Shown here piece after piece: positions 9,620 to 17,873 of a stretch of 64,000 bases of DNA. Origin of the DNA: Pseudomonas arcuscaelestis (GTDB taxonomy: Bacteria > Pseudomonadota > Gammaproteobacteria > Pseudomonadales > Pseudomonadaceae); contig NZ_JACOPV010000002.1 in NCBI RefSeq assembly GCF_016881005.1, forward strand, positions 186,001 to 250,000. Direction: 5' to 3'. Numbering within the stretch: position 1 is the first letter of the stretch; every line of letters begins with the position of its first letter. The position numbers and the translations under genes are program-made. The notes below the pieces were generated by a model. The model did not search any database and had not been told where the DNA came from. It worked only from the letters and a program-made list of their open reading frames with translations.

Positions 9620-9862
9620 TCAGGTGTCGGGGTCGGCCAGTTTTTCCTCAACCGCCCTTTCCAAGGCGTTGACCTGGGCGCCATCGGCCAATGCCTGCAG
9701 TGCCAGCCAGTCATCCCAGTCAATGGCCCCGTCATCGCGCAACGCCTCGGCTGTGCGAATCAGGGCCTTGTGATACAAATCGGGGGATTCTCGCCGATAG
9801 CTCTCGTCGTCGTACTGGGCATACCAGGCTTCAAGTTCTGGAATCGAACGTTCTATGGACAT
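9620..9862 (-). CDS. Small cytosolic protein of unknown function (paralogue A)
   Basis: An 80-residue acidic protein with the pattern Y-x-KALIRTAEALRDDGAIDWDDWLALQALAD. GAGGCG lies upstream of the ATG. A related pattern (YDKALKAADTLLEAQMIDSREWRDLVKAAN) occurs in the next upstream gene, so the two are probably tandem paralogues in one unit. No domain name is known to me. The gene is convergent with the antiporter, 14 bases apart. Confidence 0.6.
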   Translation of the reverse strand: MSIERSIPELEAWYAQYDDESYRRESPDLYHKALIRTAEALRDDGAIDWDDWLALQALADGAQVNALERAVEEKLADPDT

Positions 9863-9885
9863 GGTTGAACGCCTCGCGGTTCGCT

Positions 9886-10080
9886 TTAGTGGAACAGATA
9901 GGCGTTGGCGGCCTTGACCAGATCACGCCATTCACGGCTGTCGATCATCTGCGCCTCAAGCAAAGTATCGGCAGCCTTGAGCGCCTTGTCATAGCGCTCT
10001 TCGGGCTCCAATTGCTGATAGGCCAGCTGCAGATCCTGCCGCCATTGGGCCAAGGCCGACTGCTTGCTCTGCTTCATCAT
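9886..10080 (-). CDS. Small cytosolic protein of unknown function (paralogue B)
   Basis: A 64-residue protein starting MMKQSKQS with a central Tyr-x-Lys-Ala-Leu helix and a following Ile-Asp-x-x-x-Trp motif that also occurs in its neighbour at 9620-9862. I chose the start at 10080, with GGGAG six bases upstream, over a longer reading from 10140. The two genes are 23 bases apart on the same strand, which suggests co-expression. No function can be assigned. Confidence 0.6.
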   Translation of the reverse strand: MMKQSKQSALAQWRQDLQLAYQQLEPEERYDKALKAADTLLEAQMIDSREWRDLVKAANAYLFH

Positions 10081-10193
10081 GCGCAGCTCCCCTGCAATGC
10101 CTGTCCTCAGTAGAAAAGCTGCAGGGCGGATACGTTCCAATTATTCAACGGCCATGGCCGAAACAACGGATTGCAGGGGTTGCGCCGGGCGAC

Positions 10194-10958
10194 TCAACTC
10201 AACAAAGCGCGACTGACCAGGGTTACCCCGCTTGCCAGAATGATGATGTTGATCAGCCTGACAAACGCCTCACGAGACATTTTCAGATTGATATGGCCGC
10301 CCGCCCAGAGCCCGATCACCATAGCAGGGAGCAAGTACACGGCCATCACCAGCAACGAGGTATCTGCATAGGCTCCGGCAATCACCAGCATGCTCAGGCG
10401 CAGCACCGTGCTGATGCCGATCAGGGTGCTTTGCGTGGCGCTGACCTGCTCCTTGGCGACGATCCGACCGTTCAGGTAAATCGCATAGAGGAATCCACCG
10501 CTGCCAAACAAGGAGCCAAACAATCCGCCCAAAACCCCCAGCGGCATGGCCCAGGCAGGCGGCAAGTCGAACATGCGCAGCGGCCGAATCAACATGTACA
10601 GCGCATACGCACTGACAAAACAGCCCATCATCAGCAATAGCGCGTCGGCATTGGTCTTGAGCAACACGGTAATGCCCAGCACGCTGCCAATGGCCATGAA
10701 CGGCAGCAATCGAACCAGTTCTGCACGCACCACATGTCGATGGCCGCGCAGCAACTTTCCCGACGACGCGAGCAGATCGAGCACCACCAATAAAGGAATG
10801 ACTTGGGATAAAGGCATGTAGAGCAGCAACACCGGTCCGGCCACCAGTGCAGTGCCAAACCCGGCGATGCCGAAAATGACATAGGCCGCGCTAATAGTCA
10901 GGAGCATCACCAAAAGGCTTGCGCCGGCAACCGGTGGTTGGAGTAGAACCTCAAGCAT
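10194..10958 (-). CDS. TauE/SafE family membrane permease (sulfite/organosulfonate exporter type)
   Basis: The 254-residue protein has about seven to eight hydrophobic helices and the family's glycine-rich segments at the start of each repeat (FGIAGFGTALVAGP near the N-terminus and GGLFGSLFGSGGFLYAIYL in the second half). TauE/SafE proteins move sulfur oxyanions or small organic acids; the substrate is not visible here. GGAGG seven bases before the ATG at 10958 decides the start. It is divergent from a LysR regulator 93 bases away, which is the likely controller. Confidence 0.82.
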   Translation of the reverse strand: MLEVLLQPPVAGASLLVMLLTISAAYVIFGIAGFGTALVAGPVLLLYMPLSQVIPLLVVLDLLASSGKLLRGHRHVVRAELVRLLPFMAIGSVLGITVLLKTNADALLLMMGCFVSAYALYMLIRPLRMFDLPPAWAMPLGVLGGLFGSLFGSGGFLYAIYLNGRIVAKEQVSATQSTLIGISTVLRLSMLVIAGAYADTSLLVMAVYLLPAMVIGLWAGGHINLKMSREAFVRLINIIILASGVTLVSRALLS

Positions 10959-11051
10959 TTCATCGCCTCCGTGGCATGTGCGGCACATCCTAGCCGAGGC
11001 CGTTGAAATCCGACTAATATGAAAAAAACCCTTAAGCGATCACATTTCGGC

Positions 11052-11951
11052 ATGACACAAATGATTTCAATGAAACAACTGCGTTACTTTGTCGAAATTG
11101 CTGAAAGCGGGAGTTTCAGTGGCGCGGCGCAAAGACTGTTCGTTGCGCAATCGGCCTTGAGCCGACAGATCAAGGAGCTGGAAAGCCATCTGGGCACACC
11201 GTTGTTCGAGCGCACGGCGCGTCAGCCAAACCTGACCCAGGCCGGCTTGGCTTTTCTACCCAGAGCCAAAGGTATTCTGATTGATGTGGAAAGCGCGGGC
11301 CGTTTGGCAAACTCGGTGGGCCAGGGTCAAAGCGGTACCCTGCGCCTGTGTCATGCCAGTACGGTGCCGCTGGTTGGCAAGTTGCAAGAGGTGCTCAGCC
11401 ACTACCTGCGCCTGGCCCCCGCGGTGAGCATTGAGGTTTGTGTAGAGTCGTCTGCAATCCAACTGCAGGATCTGCTGCACCATCGCATGGATATCGGCCT
11501 GCTGCGCCTGCCGGTACTGCACCAGCCCGATGACCTGATCTTGCTTTCGCTGTTCAAGGAGCAAGTCGTGGTTGCCGTGGGCCCCACCCATCACCTGGCG
11601 AGCGAATCCAGGATTGCGCTTGCGCAGCTTCGTGACGAGTCTTTCGTGTCTGTGCCGCACCCGCAACGTGGTGGGCTCAGCTACCTGTCGTTTGAACTTT
11701 GTGCCAAAGCCGGATTTTCACCCAAGCCTGCACAGGTCTATTCGGTGAAGCGCACACAGTCGTTGCTGGTTCAGGCAGGTTTTGGCATTGCGCTACTCCC
11801 CGCCTCGACCGCTCGCGCCTCTTCCCTGCATGCAATTGAAATCACCGACGAGGGTTGTGAAAGCGAGGTGGTGCTAGCCTACCGGGAGCCCGCATCGGCG
11901 CTGGTAGCAGCCTTCGTTGCGCACTTCAAAGAGGCCTTTTCGAGCCGTTGA
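11052..11951 (+). CDS. LysR-family transcriptional regulator
   Basis: The N-terminal winged helix-turn-helix (MKQLRYFVEIAESGSFSGAA, then QSALSRQIKELE and LFERTARQ) is typical LysR, followed by a two-lobed effector-binding domain. Length is about 300 residues, normal for the family. The start is uncertain: in-frame ATGs lie at 11019, 11052, 11061 and 11070, with no clear ribosome binding site. Divergent arrangement with the TauE/SafE gene suggests it controls that permease and itself from the shared intergenic region. Its inducer is unknown. Confidence 0.88.
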   Translation: MTQMISMKQLRYFVEIAESGSFSGAAQRLFVAQSALSRQIKELESHLGTPLFERTARQPNLTQAGLAFLPRAKGILIDVESAGRLANSVGQGQSGTLRLCHASTVPLVGKLQEVLSHYLRLAPAVSIEVCVESSAIQLQDLLHHRMDIGLLRLPVLHQPDDLILLSLFKEQVVVAVGPTHHLASESRIALAQLRDESFVSVPHPQRGGLSYLSFELCAKAGFSPKPAQVYSVKRTQSLLVQAGFGIALLPASTARASSLHAIEITDEGCESEVVLAYREPASALVAAFVAHFKEAFSSR

Positions 11952-11958
11952 CGCCCTT

Positions 11959-13227
11959 CTATTGCTCAGTGTCGCGTCGGCGCTGCTCACGTCCAAGCCA
12001 CCCGCCGGTAAGTGCCCAGATCAACGCGATCCCTGCGCCGATAAGCATCGCCAACCCGGGATGTTCGCCGAGCAAGTCCAGCCCTCGCTTGACCCAGCCG
12101 CTCAGCGCATCGCCACCGCGATAGACCACGGTATCGGTGAAGTTCTTGGCCTTGTACTTGTGCTCCGGCGCCACCACGGTATAGAGCATTTCCCGCCCGG
12201 GCCTGACCAGCGCATATTCCCCTACCCGCCGCACCACCATCACCACCACGAACACCGCAAACAACGGCGCCATCGCCAACCAGAGGAAGCCGACGACCAT
12301 TAGCAGCGGTACTGCGACCAGCAAAATGCCCACCCCCAGCTTGCGTGCCAGGTGCCCGGTAACAAACACCTGGGTAAGGATCGACAAGAATTGCACGGCG
12401 CTGTCGATCAGGCCAAATACCTGTGTCTGTTCGGTTCGGCTGGTGAACTGCTCAGCTACCAGGCGTGCCTGCTCGAAGTAAAGGAAGGTGCTGACGCTCG
12501 CCAGCAACACCACGAACAACGCAATCGCCAACAAGTACGGCGAACGCAACACTTCACTGGCACCGGCGAAGGGATTGCCGCCAAGCGGCCGGGAGCGCGG
12601 CAATTGGGTGTCAGCAGGCAGCGGATGGCGGTCGCGGTACTGGTGTAGATAGGCCGCAGCGATTATGCACCCCAGTAGGCAGGCAGTGGCCAGCACTACC
12701 AGCCCGCTGTGGCCGATGACCGCGACCAGCACTGTACCCAGCAACGGCCCCACCAACCCGCCAACACTGGCGCCGCCCGCCAACAGGCCGAACAAACGCT
12801 TGGCCTGCTCGCTGGACAAGACATCGGCCAGCACACTCCAGGCCAGGGAAATACTCAGCAGATTGAACATCGACAACCAGATGTAGAACGCCCGCGCACT
12901 CCACAGGTTGTCTGGCAAATGGGCAAACAGCGCGGCAAACACCAGCAGATTGCTGGCCAAAAAACCGTAGGTCCAGGGCAGGATGCGGCGCCGCTGCACG
13001 TTCGTGGCCAGCCAGCCAAACAGCGGCAAGGCGATCAGGGTCAGTACAAAAGTGCCGGTAAACAGCCACTGCAGATTCTCCACGCCACCGGCCACCCCCA
13101 TGGTTTCGCGCACCGGGCGCAGCATGAAATAACCGACAAACAACAGGAAAAACAGGCTCAACCCGGCAACTACGAGGGGGCCTTCGCCTTTGCGCACATT
13201 GAACAGGCCCGTTTTCGATACGACCAT
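11959..13227 (-). CDS. MFS-fold carrier of the NTP/NDP exchange (TlcC-like) group
   Basis: The 422-residue product has twelve predicted membrane helices, starting FLLFVGYFMLRPVRETMGV, a pattern of the ATP/ADP-translocase-related group in free-living bacteria. Other marks are LPLFGWLA-x-x-x-QRRRILP in the loop after helix 2 and VRRVGEYALVRPGREMLYTVV late in the protein. The best-known members exchange ATP for ADP in intracellular bacteria and plastids; homologues in free-living bacteria are uncharacterised, so nucleotide transport is inference. It starts five bases after the stop of the aldo/keto reductase, so the two form an operon. Confidence 0.75.
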   Translation of the reverse strand: MVVSKTGLFNVRKGEGPLVVAGLSLFFLLFVGYFMLRPVRETMGVAGGVENLQWLFTGTFVLTLIALPLFGWLATNVQRRRILPWTYGFLASNLLVFAALFAHLPDNLWSARAFYIWLSMFNLLSISLAWSVLADVLSSEQAKRLFGLLAGGASVGGLVGPLLGTVLVAVIGHSGLVVLATACLLGCIIAAAYLHQYRDRHPLPADTQLPRSRPLGGNPFAGASEVLRSPYLLAIALFVVLLASVSTFLYFEQARLVAEQFTSRTEQTQVFGLIDSAVQFLSILTQVFVTGHLARKLGVGILLVAVPLLMVVGFLWLAMAPLFAVFVVVMVVRRVGEYALVRPGREMLYTVVAPEHKYKAKNFTDTVVYRGGDALSGWVKRGLDLLGEHPGLAMLIGAGIALIWALTGGWLGREQRRRDTEQ

Positions 13228-13232
13228 GGCGT

Positions 13233-14150
13233 TCAGCCGAACTGTTCGATCAGTTGCTTGCGCTGTGCGTCACTCAGTAAAGGGCCGCTACCGGCCTTGA
13301 GCTGATCGAGTTGGCGGTCTGGACGACCGGTGGCCGGAATCACTGCCGTCACCGCCGGATGGCTGATGGCAAATTTGAGAAACAGCTGCGCCCAACTGCC
13401 AATGCCTGCCTCCGCCGCCCAGGCCGGCAACGCCTGGCCCTTGACCTTGGCAAACAGTCGGCCGTCATCGAAGGCGCGATTGATCAATACTGCTACGCCT
13501 TTGTCCTGCGCCAGTGGCAGCACGGTACGGGCAGCCGCCGGGGAATTGACCGAATAGTGAATCTGAATGAAATCCAGCTGCTCGTTGCGCAGGATGCCTT
13601 CAAGTGCATCCAGGCCACTGTCTACATAATGGGTTACACCCACATAGCGGGTGAGGCCCTGCGCCTTCAACTCACGGGCATATGGCAGCTGGCGCTGCCA
13701 GTCGCGCAGGTTGTGGATTTGCAGCAGATCGACCTTGTCGGTGCGCAGGTTTCGCAAGGTGGCGGCCCACTGCGCCTCGGCCGCAGCGCGGCTGTCTGCG
13801 GCGATCTTGGTGGCCAGAAAGGTTTGGCCGCGCCAGCCACCTTCCTCAAGCAACTGGCCCAGCACTGCATCGGCGCCACCGTAGTTGGGCGAGGTATCGA
13901 TAACCTGGCCACCGCCGTCGAAAAACACCTTCAGAACCTGCTTGAGCTGCTGGTACTGCGCCGAATCCGCCTCGACTTCGAAACTGCCGGAGGTACCCGC
14001 TCCAATCACCGCCAGCGCCTCGCCACTGGCGGGGACCTTGCGCGTCAGCATCAGATGGCTGCTGGCAAAACCTGGGCCCGACAGCCCCAGGCAACTCAGG
14101 CCCACGGCAAGCGTGGCACTGGCGGCTAGAAAATCACGACGGCTGGGCAT
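13233..14150 (-). CDS. Tat-exported aldo/keto reductase
   Basis: The 305-residue protein starts with a twin-arginine signal (PSRRDFLAASATLAVGLSCLG) and is then an aldo/keto reductase TIM barrel. Visible marks are DTSPNYGGAD (the catalytic Asp-Tyr pair), LATKI (the active-site Lys), LLQIHN (the His) and the C-terminal AVIPATGR region that normally binds the cofactor. These enzymes use NADPH, which is not normally available in the periplasm, so export of such an enzyme is odd but recurrent in this subgroup. AGGAAG fixes the ATG at 14150. It is first in an operon with the carrier at 11959. Confidence 0.85.
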   Translation of the reverse strand: MPSRRDFLAASATLAVGLSCLGLSGPGFASSHLMLTRKVPASGEALAVIGAGTSGSFEVEADSAQYQQLKQVLKVFFDGGGQVIDTSPNYGGADAVLGQLLEEGGWRGQTFLATKIAADSRAAAEAQWAATLRNLRTDKVDLLQIHNLRDWQRQLPYARELKAQGLTRYVGVTHYVDSGLDALEGILRNEQLDFIQIHYSVNSPAAARTVLPLAQDKGVAVLINRAFDDGRLFAKVKGQALPAWAAEAGIGSWAQLFLKFAISHPAVTAVIPATGRPDRQLDQLKAGSGPLLSDAQRKQLIEQFG

Positions 14151-14407
14151 GGCGGGCTTCCTGGCTAATGGCTGGGCCAAAGGAAAAGCTTAGCCTTGTG
14201 AAATTTACCCCGCCCCCTCAATCGTTACCGTATGTGTTGTTTTCGATTGGAGTACATTTGTACTCTTGCGCATTGACAGGCATGGCGCCCACACCAGCGT
14301 TTTCCTCAATGCCCACTTTCAAAGTGGCTGATTGCGCAAAAAACCGCGACCTTGCGCATACGCCGACTATATTGAGCTTGTCCCCGCCCGTAGCCTGAGC
14401 GCGCACT

Positions 14408-15007
14408 ATGCTCGATACCGATCACCTGATCATCTGCGAACATTGCGATTGCGTTTATCACAAGGTCCCCCTCGGCAAGCACCAGAAGGCCTTGTGCCTG
14501 CGTTGCGGCGCGGTCCTGCAGCGCTATAACGGCCTGACCCTGCAACAGCGTCTGGCCTTGAGCGTCACCGCCGGGGTGCTGTGGGTGCTGGCCAACTTCT
14601 ACCCGGTGATGAGTATCAGCCTGCAGGGTTTTTCCAACAGTGCGACGCTGTGGGATTCGGTGCGCGCCCTGGCCACCGGCCCCATTACCTTTATTGCCCT
14701 GGTGGCGGCCATCTCGATCATCATCGCGCCCATGTTCCAGTTGCTGCTGCTGATCTGGGTGCTGTGCTTTGCCATGGCCGGGCAACGCTCGCCGGCCTTT
14801 CACCTGTGCATGCGCTGGCTGGAAACCCTGCGCCCATGGAGCATGCTCGAGGTCTGTCTGTTGGGTGCGTTGGTCGCGGTCTTCAAGCTGGCCGGGTTGC
14901 TCGATGTGCTTCCCGGTATCGGCCTGATTGCGCTGGCGGCGCTGAGCCTGTTCATGATCCGCATTGCCGGCCGTGACATCCGCGAACTGTGGGACACCCT
15001 GCCATGA
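14408..15007 (+). CDS. pqiA: PqiA-type membrane protein, first half
   Basis: The 199-residue protein has an N-terminal zinc-ribbon-like motif (CEHC at residues 10-13 and CLRC at 30-33) and four membrane helices, which is one PqiA domain; the Enterobacteria PqiA carries two such domains in one chain. It overlaps the next gene by four bases (ATGA). In the pqi system PqiA is the inner-membrane part working with the MCE protein PqiB and lipoprotein PqiC to move lipids between the membranes. The ribosome binding site is weak. Confidence 0.85.
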   Translation: MLDTDHLIICEHCDCVYHKVPLGKHQKALCLRCGAVLQRYNGLTLQQRLALSVTAGVLWVLANFYPVMSISLQGFSNSATLWDSVRALATGPITFIALVAAISIIIAPMFQLLLLIWVLCFAMAGQRSPAFHLCMRWLETLRPWSMLEVCLLGALVAVFKLAGLLDVLPGIGLIALAALSLFMIRIAGRDIRELWDTLP

Positions 15008-15648
15008 GCCGCCCGCCGCTCGCCTGCGAACTGAAGCTGGTGCTGTGCCACGCCTGCGGCAAGGCCTGCGATACGGGTCGCTCTGCGCACCACTGCGAGC
15101 GCTGCGGCGCGCCGGTACATGCGCGCAAGCCTAATTCGCTGACCCGCACCTGGGCGTACCTGATCGCGGCGCTGGTGTTCTATGTACCCGCCAACCTGCT
15201 ACCGGTGATGAACACCAAAATGCTCGGCAGTGGTGAGGACAGCACCATCATGAGCGGGGTTATCGAATTCTGGTCCCATGGTGCCTGGGATATCGCCCTG
15301 ATCATTTTTATCGCCAGTATCGCCGTGCCGGCGACCAAGTTCGTCGCCCTCGGCTTGCTGCTGATAACCGTGCAACGCGGCAGCAATTGGGCGCAGAAAG
15401 AGCGCTCCAAGCTTTATCGCTTCGTCGAGTTGATCGGTTACTGGTCAATGCTCGACGTTATCGTCGTGGCGCTGGTTGCAGCGCTGGTGAAATTCCAGGC
15501 GTTGGGCGACATAGAACCGCGCCCGGGCATTCTGTTTTTCGGCCTCGTGGTGGTGTTCACCATGCTCGCCGCCATGAGTTTCGATCCCCGAATGATCTGG
15601 GAAAGCCGCCAACCTGAGGAGCACACGGATGAAGTCAGCAGTCACTGA
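15004..15648 (+). CDS. pqiA: PqiA-type membrane protein, second half
   Basis: The 214-residue protein has its own zinc-ribbon-like Cys pairs (Cys15/Cys18 and Cys31/Cys34) and four membrane segments (for example TWAYLIAALVFYVPANLLPVMNT). Together with the previous gene it makes up the two domains of a classical PqiA. I take the ATG at 15004, which overlaps the preceding stop, rather than one at 14989. Its end overlaps the pqiB start by 20 bases. Role: inner-membrane part of the Pqi envelope lipid-transport system, inferred from family and operon. Confidence 0.85.
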   Translation: MSRPPLACELKLVLCHACGKACDTGRSAHHCERCGAPVHARKPNSLTRTWAYLIAALVFYVPANLLPVMNTKMLGSGEDSTIMSGVIEFWSHGAWDIALIIFIASIAVPATKFVALGLLLITVQRGSNWAQKERSKLYRFVELIGYWSMLDVIVVALVAALVKFQALGDIEPRPGILFFGLVVVFTMLAAMSFDPRMIWESRQPEEHTDEVSSH

Positions 15649-17284
15649 GGAGCCGCCAGTGCCAGGCTCATCGACGGTTAAGACCCGACGCTTCAGTGTG
15701 TCGCTGGTATGGATCGTGCCGATCATTGCTGTGTTGATCGGTGTTTCATTGGTCGTTCACAATTGGCTGCAGCAAGGGCCGACTATTCACATTACCTTCA
15801 AGACCGGCGAAGGGCTGACCGCCAACAAGACCGAGGTCAAGTACCGCAACGTGGTTATTGGTCATGTCACCACGGTGGAGCTGAGTCAGGATCAAAAAAG
15901 CGTTACCGCCACCGTCAGTCTGGTCAAGCAGGCTGACAACTTCACCCGCGAAGACTCCAAGTTCTGGGTGGTGCGCCCACGCATTGGTGCCGGCGGCGTT
16001 TCCGGGATCGACACGCTGTTTTCCGGCGATTTCATTGGTGCCGACTTCGGCCAGTCCAGCACCCGCGCCAAGGCATTCAAGGGCCTGGAGATGCCACCGC
16101 CGATTACCTACGGCGAGCCTGGCAAGCGTTTTACCCTGCATACCGACGACCTGGGCTCGCTGGGGGTGGGCTCACCGGTGTACTACCGCAAGATTCCCGT
16201 AGGCCAGGTGGTGGCCTATGAACTGTCCAAGGACGGCAAAGGCGTCGATATCGAAGTTTTCGTCCACTCCCCCAACGATACATTCATTACTGACAACACC
16301 CGCTTCTGGAACGCCAGTGGCATCGATGTCGAAGCTGGCGCCAACGGTTTTGCGGTACGTACGGAGTCGCTGTCGTCGCTGCTGGTGGGCGGGATCGCCT
16401 TCCGTGCCCCGCAGTACAACCCCGAAGACCAGGTAGCCGCCGAAGACAAGGTGTTCGAACTGTTCGAAGACGAAAAGACCGCGCTCGCCCCACCCAACGG
16501 TAAACCGCAATACTTGGTCCTGCGTTTCGACCAGGCCCTGCGCGGCTTGAGAGTGGGTGCGCCGGTGGAGTTCCTCGGTGTAGAGATTGGCCGAGTGGTC
16601 TCGGTGAACCTGGACTTTGATGTCGAGCAGCGCTCCTTTCCGGTCAACGTCGGTATCGTGATTTATCCGCAACGCCTGGGAAGAGCGCACACCAAACTGC
16701 TCAAGGCGCTGCATCATGACCCTGATGATGAAAAAGCCGCCGCGCAGGTGCTGGGTACCTTTGTCGAGAACGGCCTGCGCGCCCAGGCGCGTAGCGGCAA
16801 CCTGCTCACCGGGCAGTTGTATATCGCCCTGGATTTCGACCCCAAGGCTGCGAAAGTGGCGTTCGACCCGACGGCGCGGCCAATCACCATCCCTACGGTG
16901 CCGGGCAGTCTTGAGCAGCTTCAGGAGCAGTTCCAGGCCATGGTCGAACGTATCAACCGCCTGCCCATCGAGCGTATCGCCAACAACCTCGACGCCAACC
17001 TGGTGGAATTGCGCAAGGGCCTTGCGCAGTTCAACTCGCGTACCTTGCCAGGGGTCCAGGGCACCTTGCAGGAGGTCAGCAAAACCCTGCAGTCGGCCAA
17101 CTCGACCTTGGCCGACGACTCGCCGCAGCGCGAACAACTGACCCAGACCCTCGATGAACTGGGCCGTATGTCGCGCTCGATGCGCGAGCTGGCTGATTAC
17201 CTGGGGCGCAACCCCGAGTCCTTGCTGCGCGGCAGACCCAAGGATGCCCCGGCTGACCACTTGAAACCCTCATCCAGCAACTGA
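15629..17284 (+). CDS. pqiB: MCE-domain protein PqiB
   Basis: The 551-residue product has a single N-terminal membrane helix (SLVWIVPIIAVLIGVSLVVHNW) and three MCE domains, at about residues 48-140, 162-265 and 290-400, each starting with a strand of the type HITFKTGEGL, FTLHTDDLGSL or LVLRFDQALRGL. A helical C-terminal region follows, as in PqiB, whose stacked hexamers form a periplasm-spanning tube. GAGGAG lies before the ATG. The protein length agrees with PqiB rather than MlaD. It is co-operonic with two PqiA genes and PqiC. Confidence 0.92.
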   Translation: MKSAVTEEPPVPGSSTVKTRRFSVSLVWIVPIIAVLIGVSLVVHNWLQQGPTIHITFKTGEGLTANKTEVKYRNVVIGHVTTVELSQDQKSVTATVSLVKQADNFTREDSKFWVVRPRIGAGGVSGIDTLFSGDFIGADFGQSSTRAKAFKGLEMPPPITYGEPGKRFTLHTDDLGSLGVGSPVYYRKIPVGQVVAYELSKDGKGVDIEVFVHSPNDTFITDNTRFWNASGIDVEAGANGFAVRTESLSSLLVGGIAFRAPQYNPEDQVAAEDKVFELFEDEKTALAPPNGKPQYLVLRFDQALRGLRVGAPVEFLGVEIGRVVSVNLDFDVEQRSFPVNVGIVIYPQRLGRAHTKLLKALHHDPDDEKAAAQVLGTFVENGLRAQARSGNLLTGQLYIALDFDPKAAKVAFDPTARPITIPTVPGSLEQLQEQFQAMVERINRLPIERIANNLDANLVELRKGLAQFNSRTLPGVQGTLQEVSKTLQSANSTLADDSPQREQLTQTLDELGRMSRSMRELADYLGRNPESLLRGRPKDAPADHLKPSSSN

Positions 17285-17300
17285 CGCAGGAGCACCGATC

Positions 17301-17849
17301 ATGGCGAACGCCACAAAATTCGCAGTGCTGGGTCTGATTGTGCTGCTGTCTGCCTGTCGCAGCGACCCCATTCACTACCACACCCTGACCCCGCAACAAC
17401 CTGCATCGGCCAGCAACGCCGACATCCAGTTAGAGCGCATCAGCGTGCCGCCACAGGTCGACCGGCCACAAGTGGTGGTGCGCCAGAGCAACAGCAGCCT
17501 GGCAATCCTTGAGACCGAATGGTGGGGCGCAAGCCTAGCCGACGAGTTGCAAAACGCCCTGACCAACCAGTTCACCGGTAGCAACCAGCCACGCCTGGGG
17601 TTGCGCGTGGATGTGCAGCGTTTTGACTCGGTACCGGGCCAGTACGCGCTGTTCGATGCGCGCTGGCGCCTGCGCGCAGCAGGGGGCAGCGAAGCCAGCG
17701 CGCTCAACTGTCGCAGCGTCATCCAGACCCCGGCCGGGGCCAGCATCGAAGACCTGGTAGTTGCCCACCAACAGAACATCAAACGCTTTACCGAACTGGT
17801 AAGCCAGGCTGCCAGCGGCGGCGCCAACCGCTGTCCGTCCGTACGCTAA
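17301..17849 (+). CDS. pqiC: Outer-membrane lipoprotein PqiC (ABC-type transport auxiliary family)
   Basis: A 182-residue protein with a lipobox (LLSAC at residues 16-20) and the PqiC/DUF330 pattern: HYHTLTP, QLERISVPPQVDRPQVVVRQ, then ETEWWGASLADELQNAL. In the Pqi system the lipoprotein caps the PqiB tube at the outer membrane. CAGGAG precedes the ATG. It is the last of the four pqi genes; a different transporter follows after 24 bases. Confidence 0.9.
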   Translation: MANATKFAVLGLIVLLSACRSDPIHYHTLTPQQPASASNADIQLERISVPPQVDRPQVVVRQSNSSLAILETEWWGASLADELQNALTNQFTGSNQPRLGLRVDVQRFDSVPGQYALFDARWRLRAAGGSEASALNCRSVIQTPAGASIEDLVVAHQQNIKRFTELVSQAASGGANRCPSVR

Positions 17850-17873
17850 CATCGCCTACACAAGGAAGCTGCC

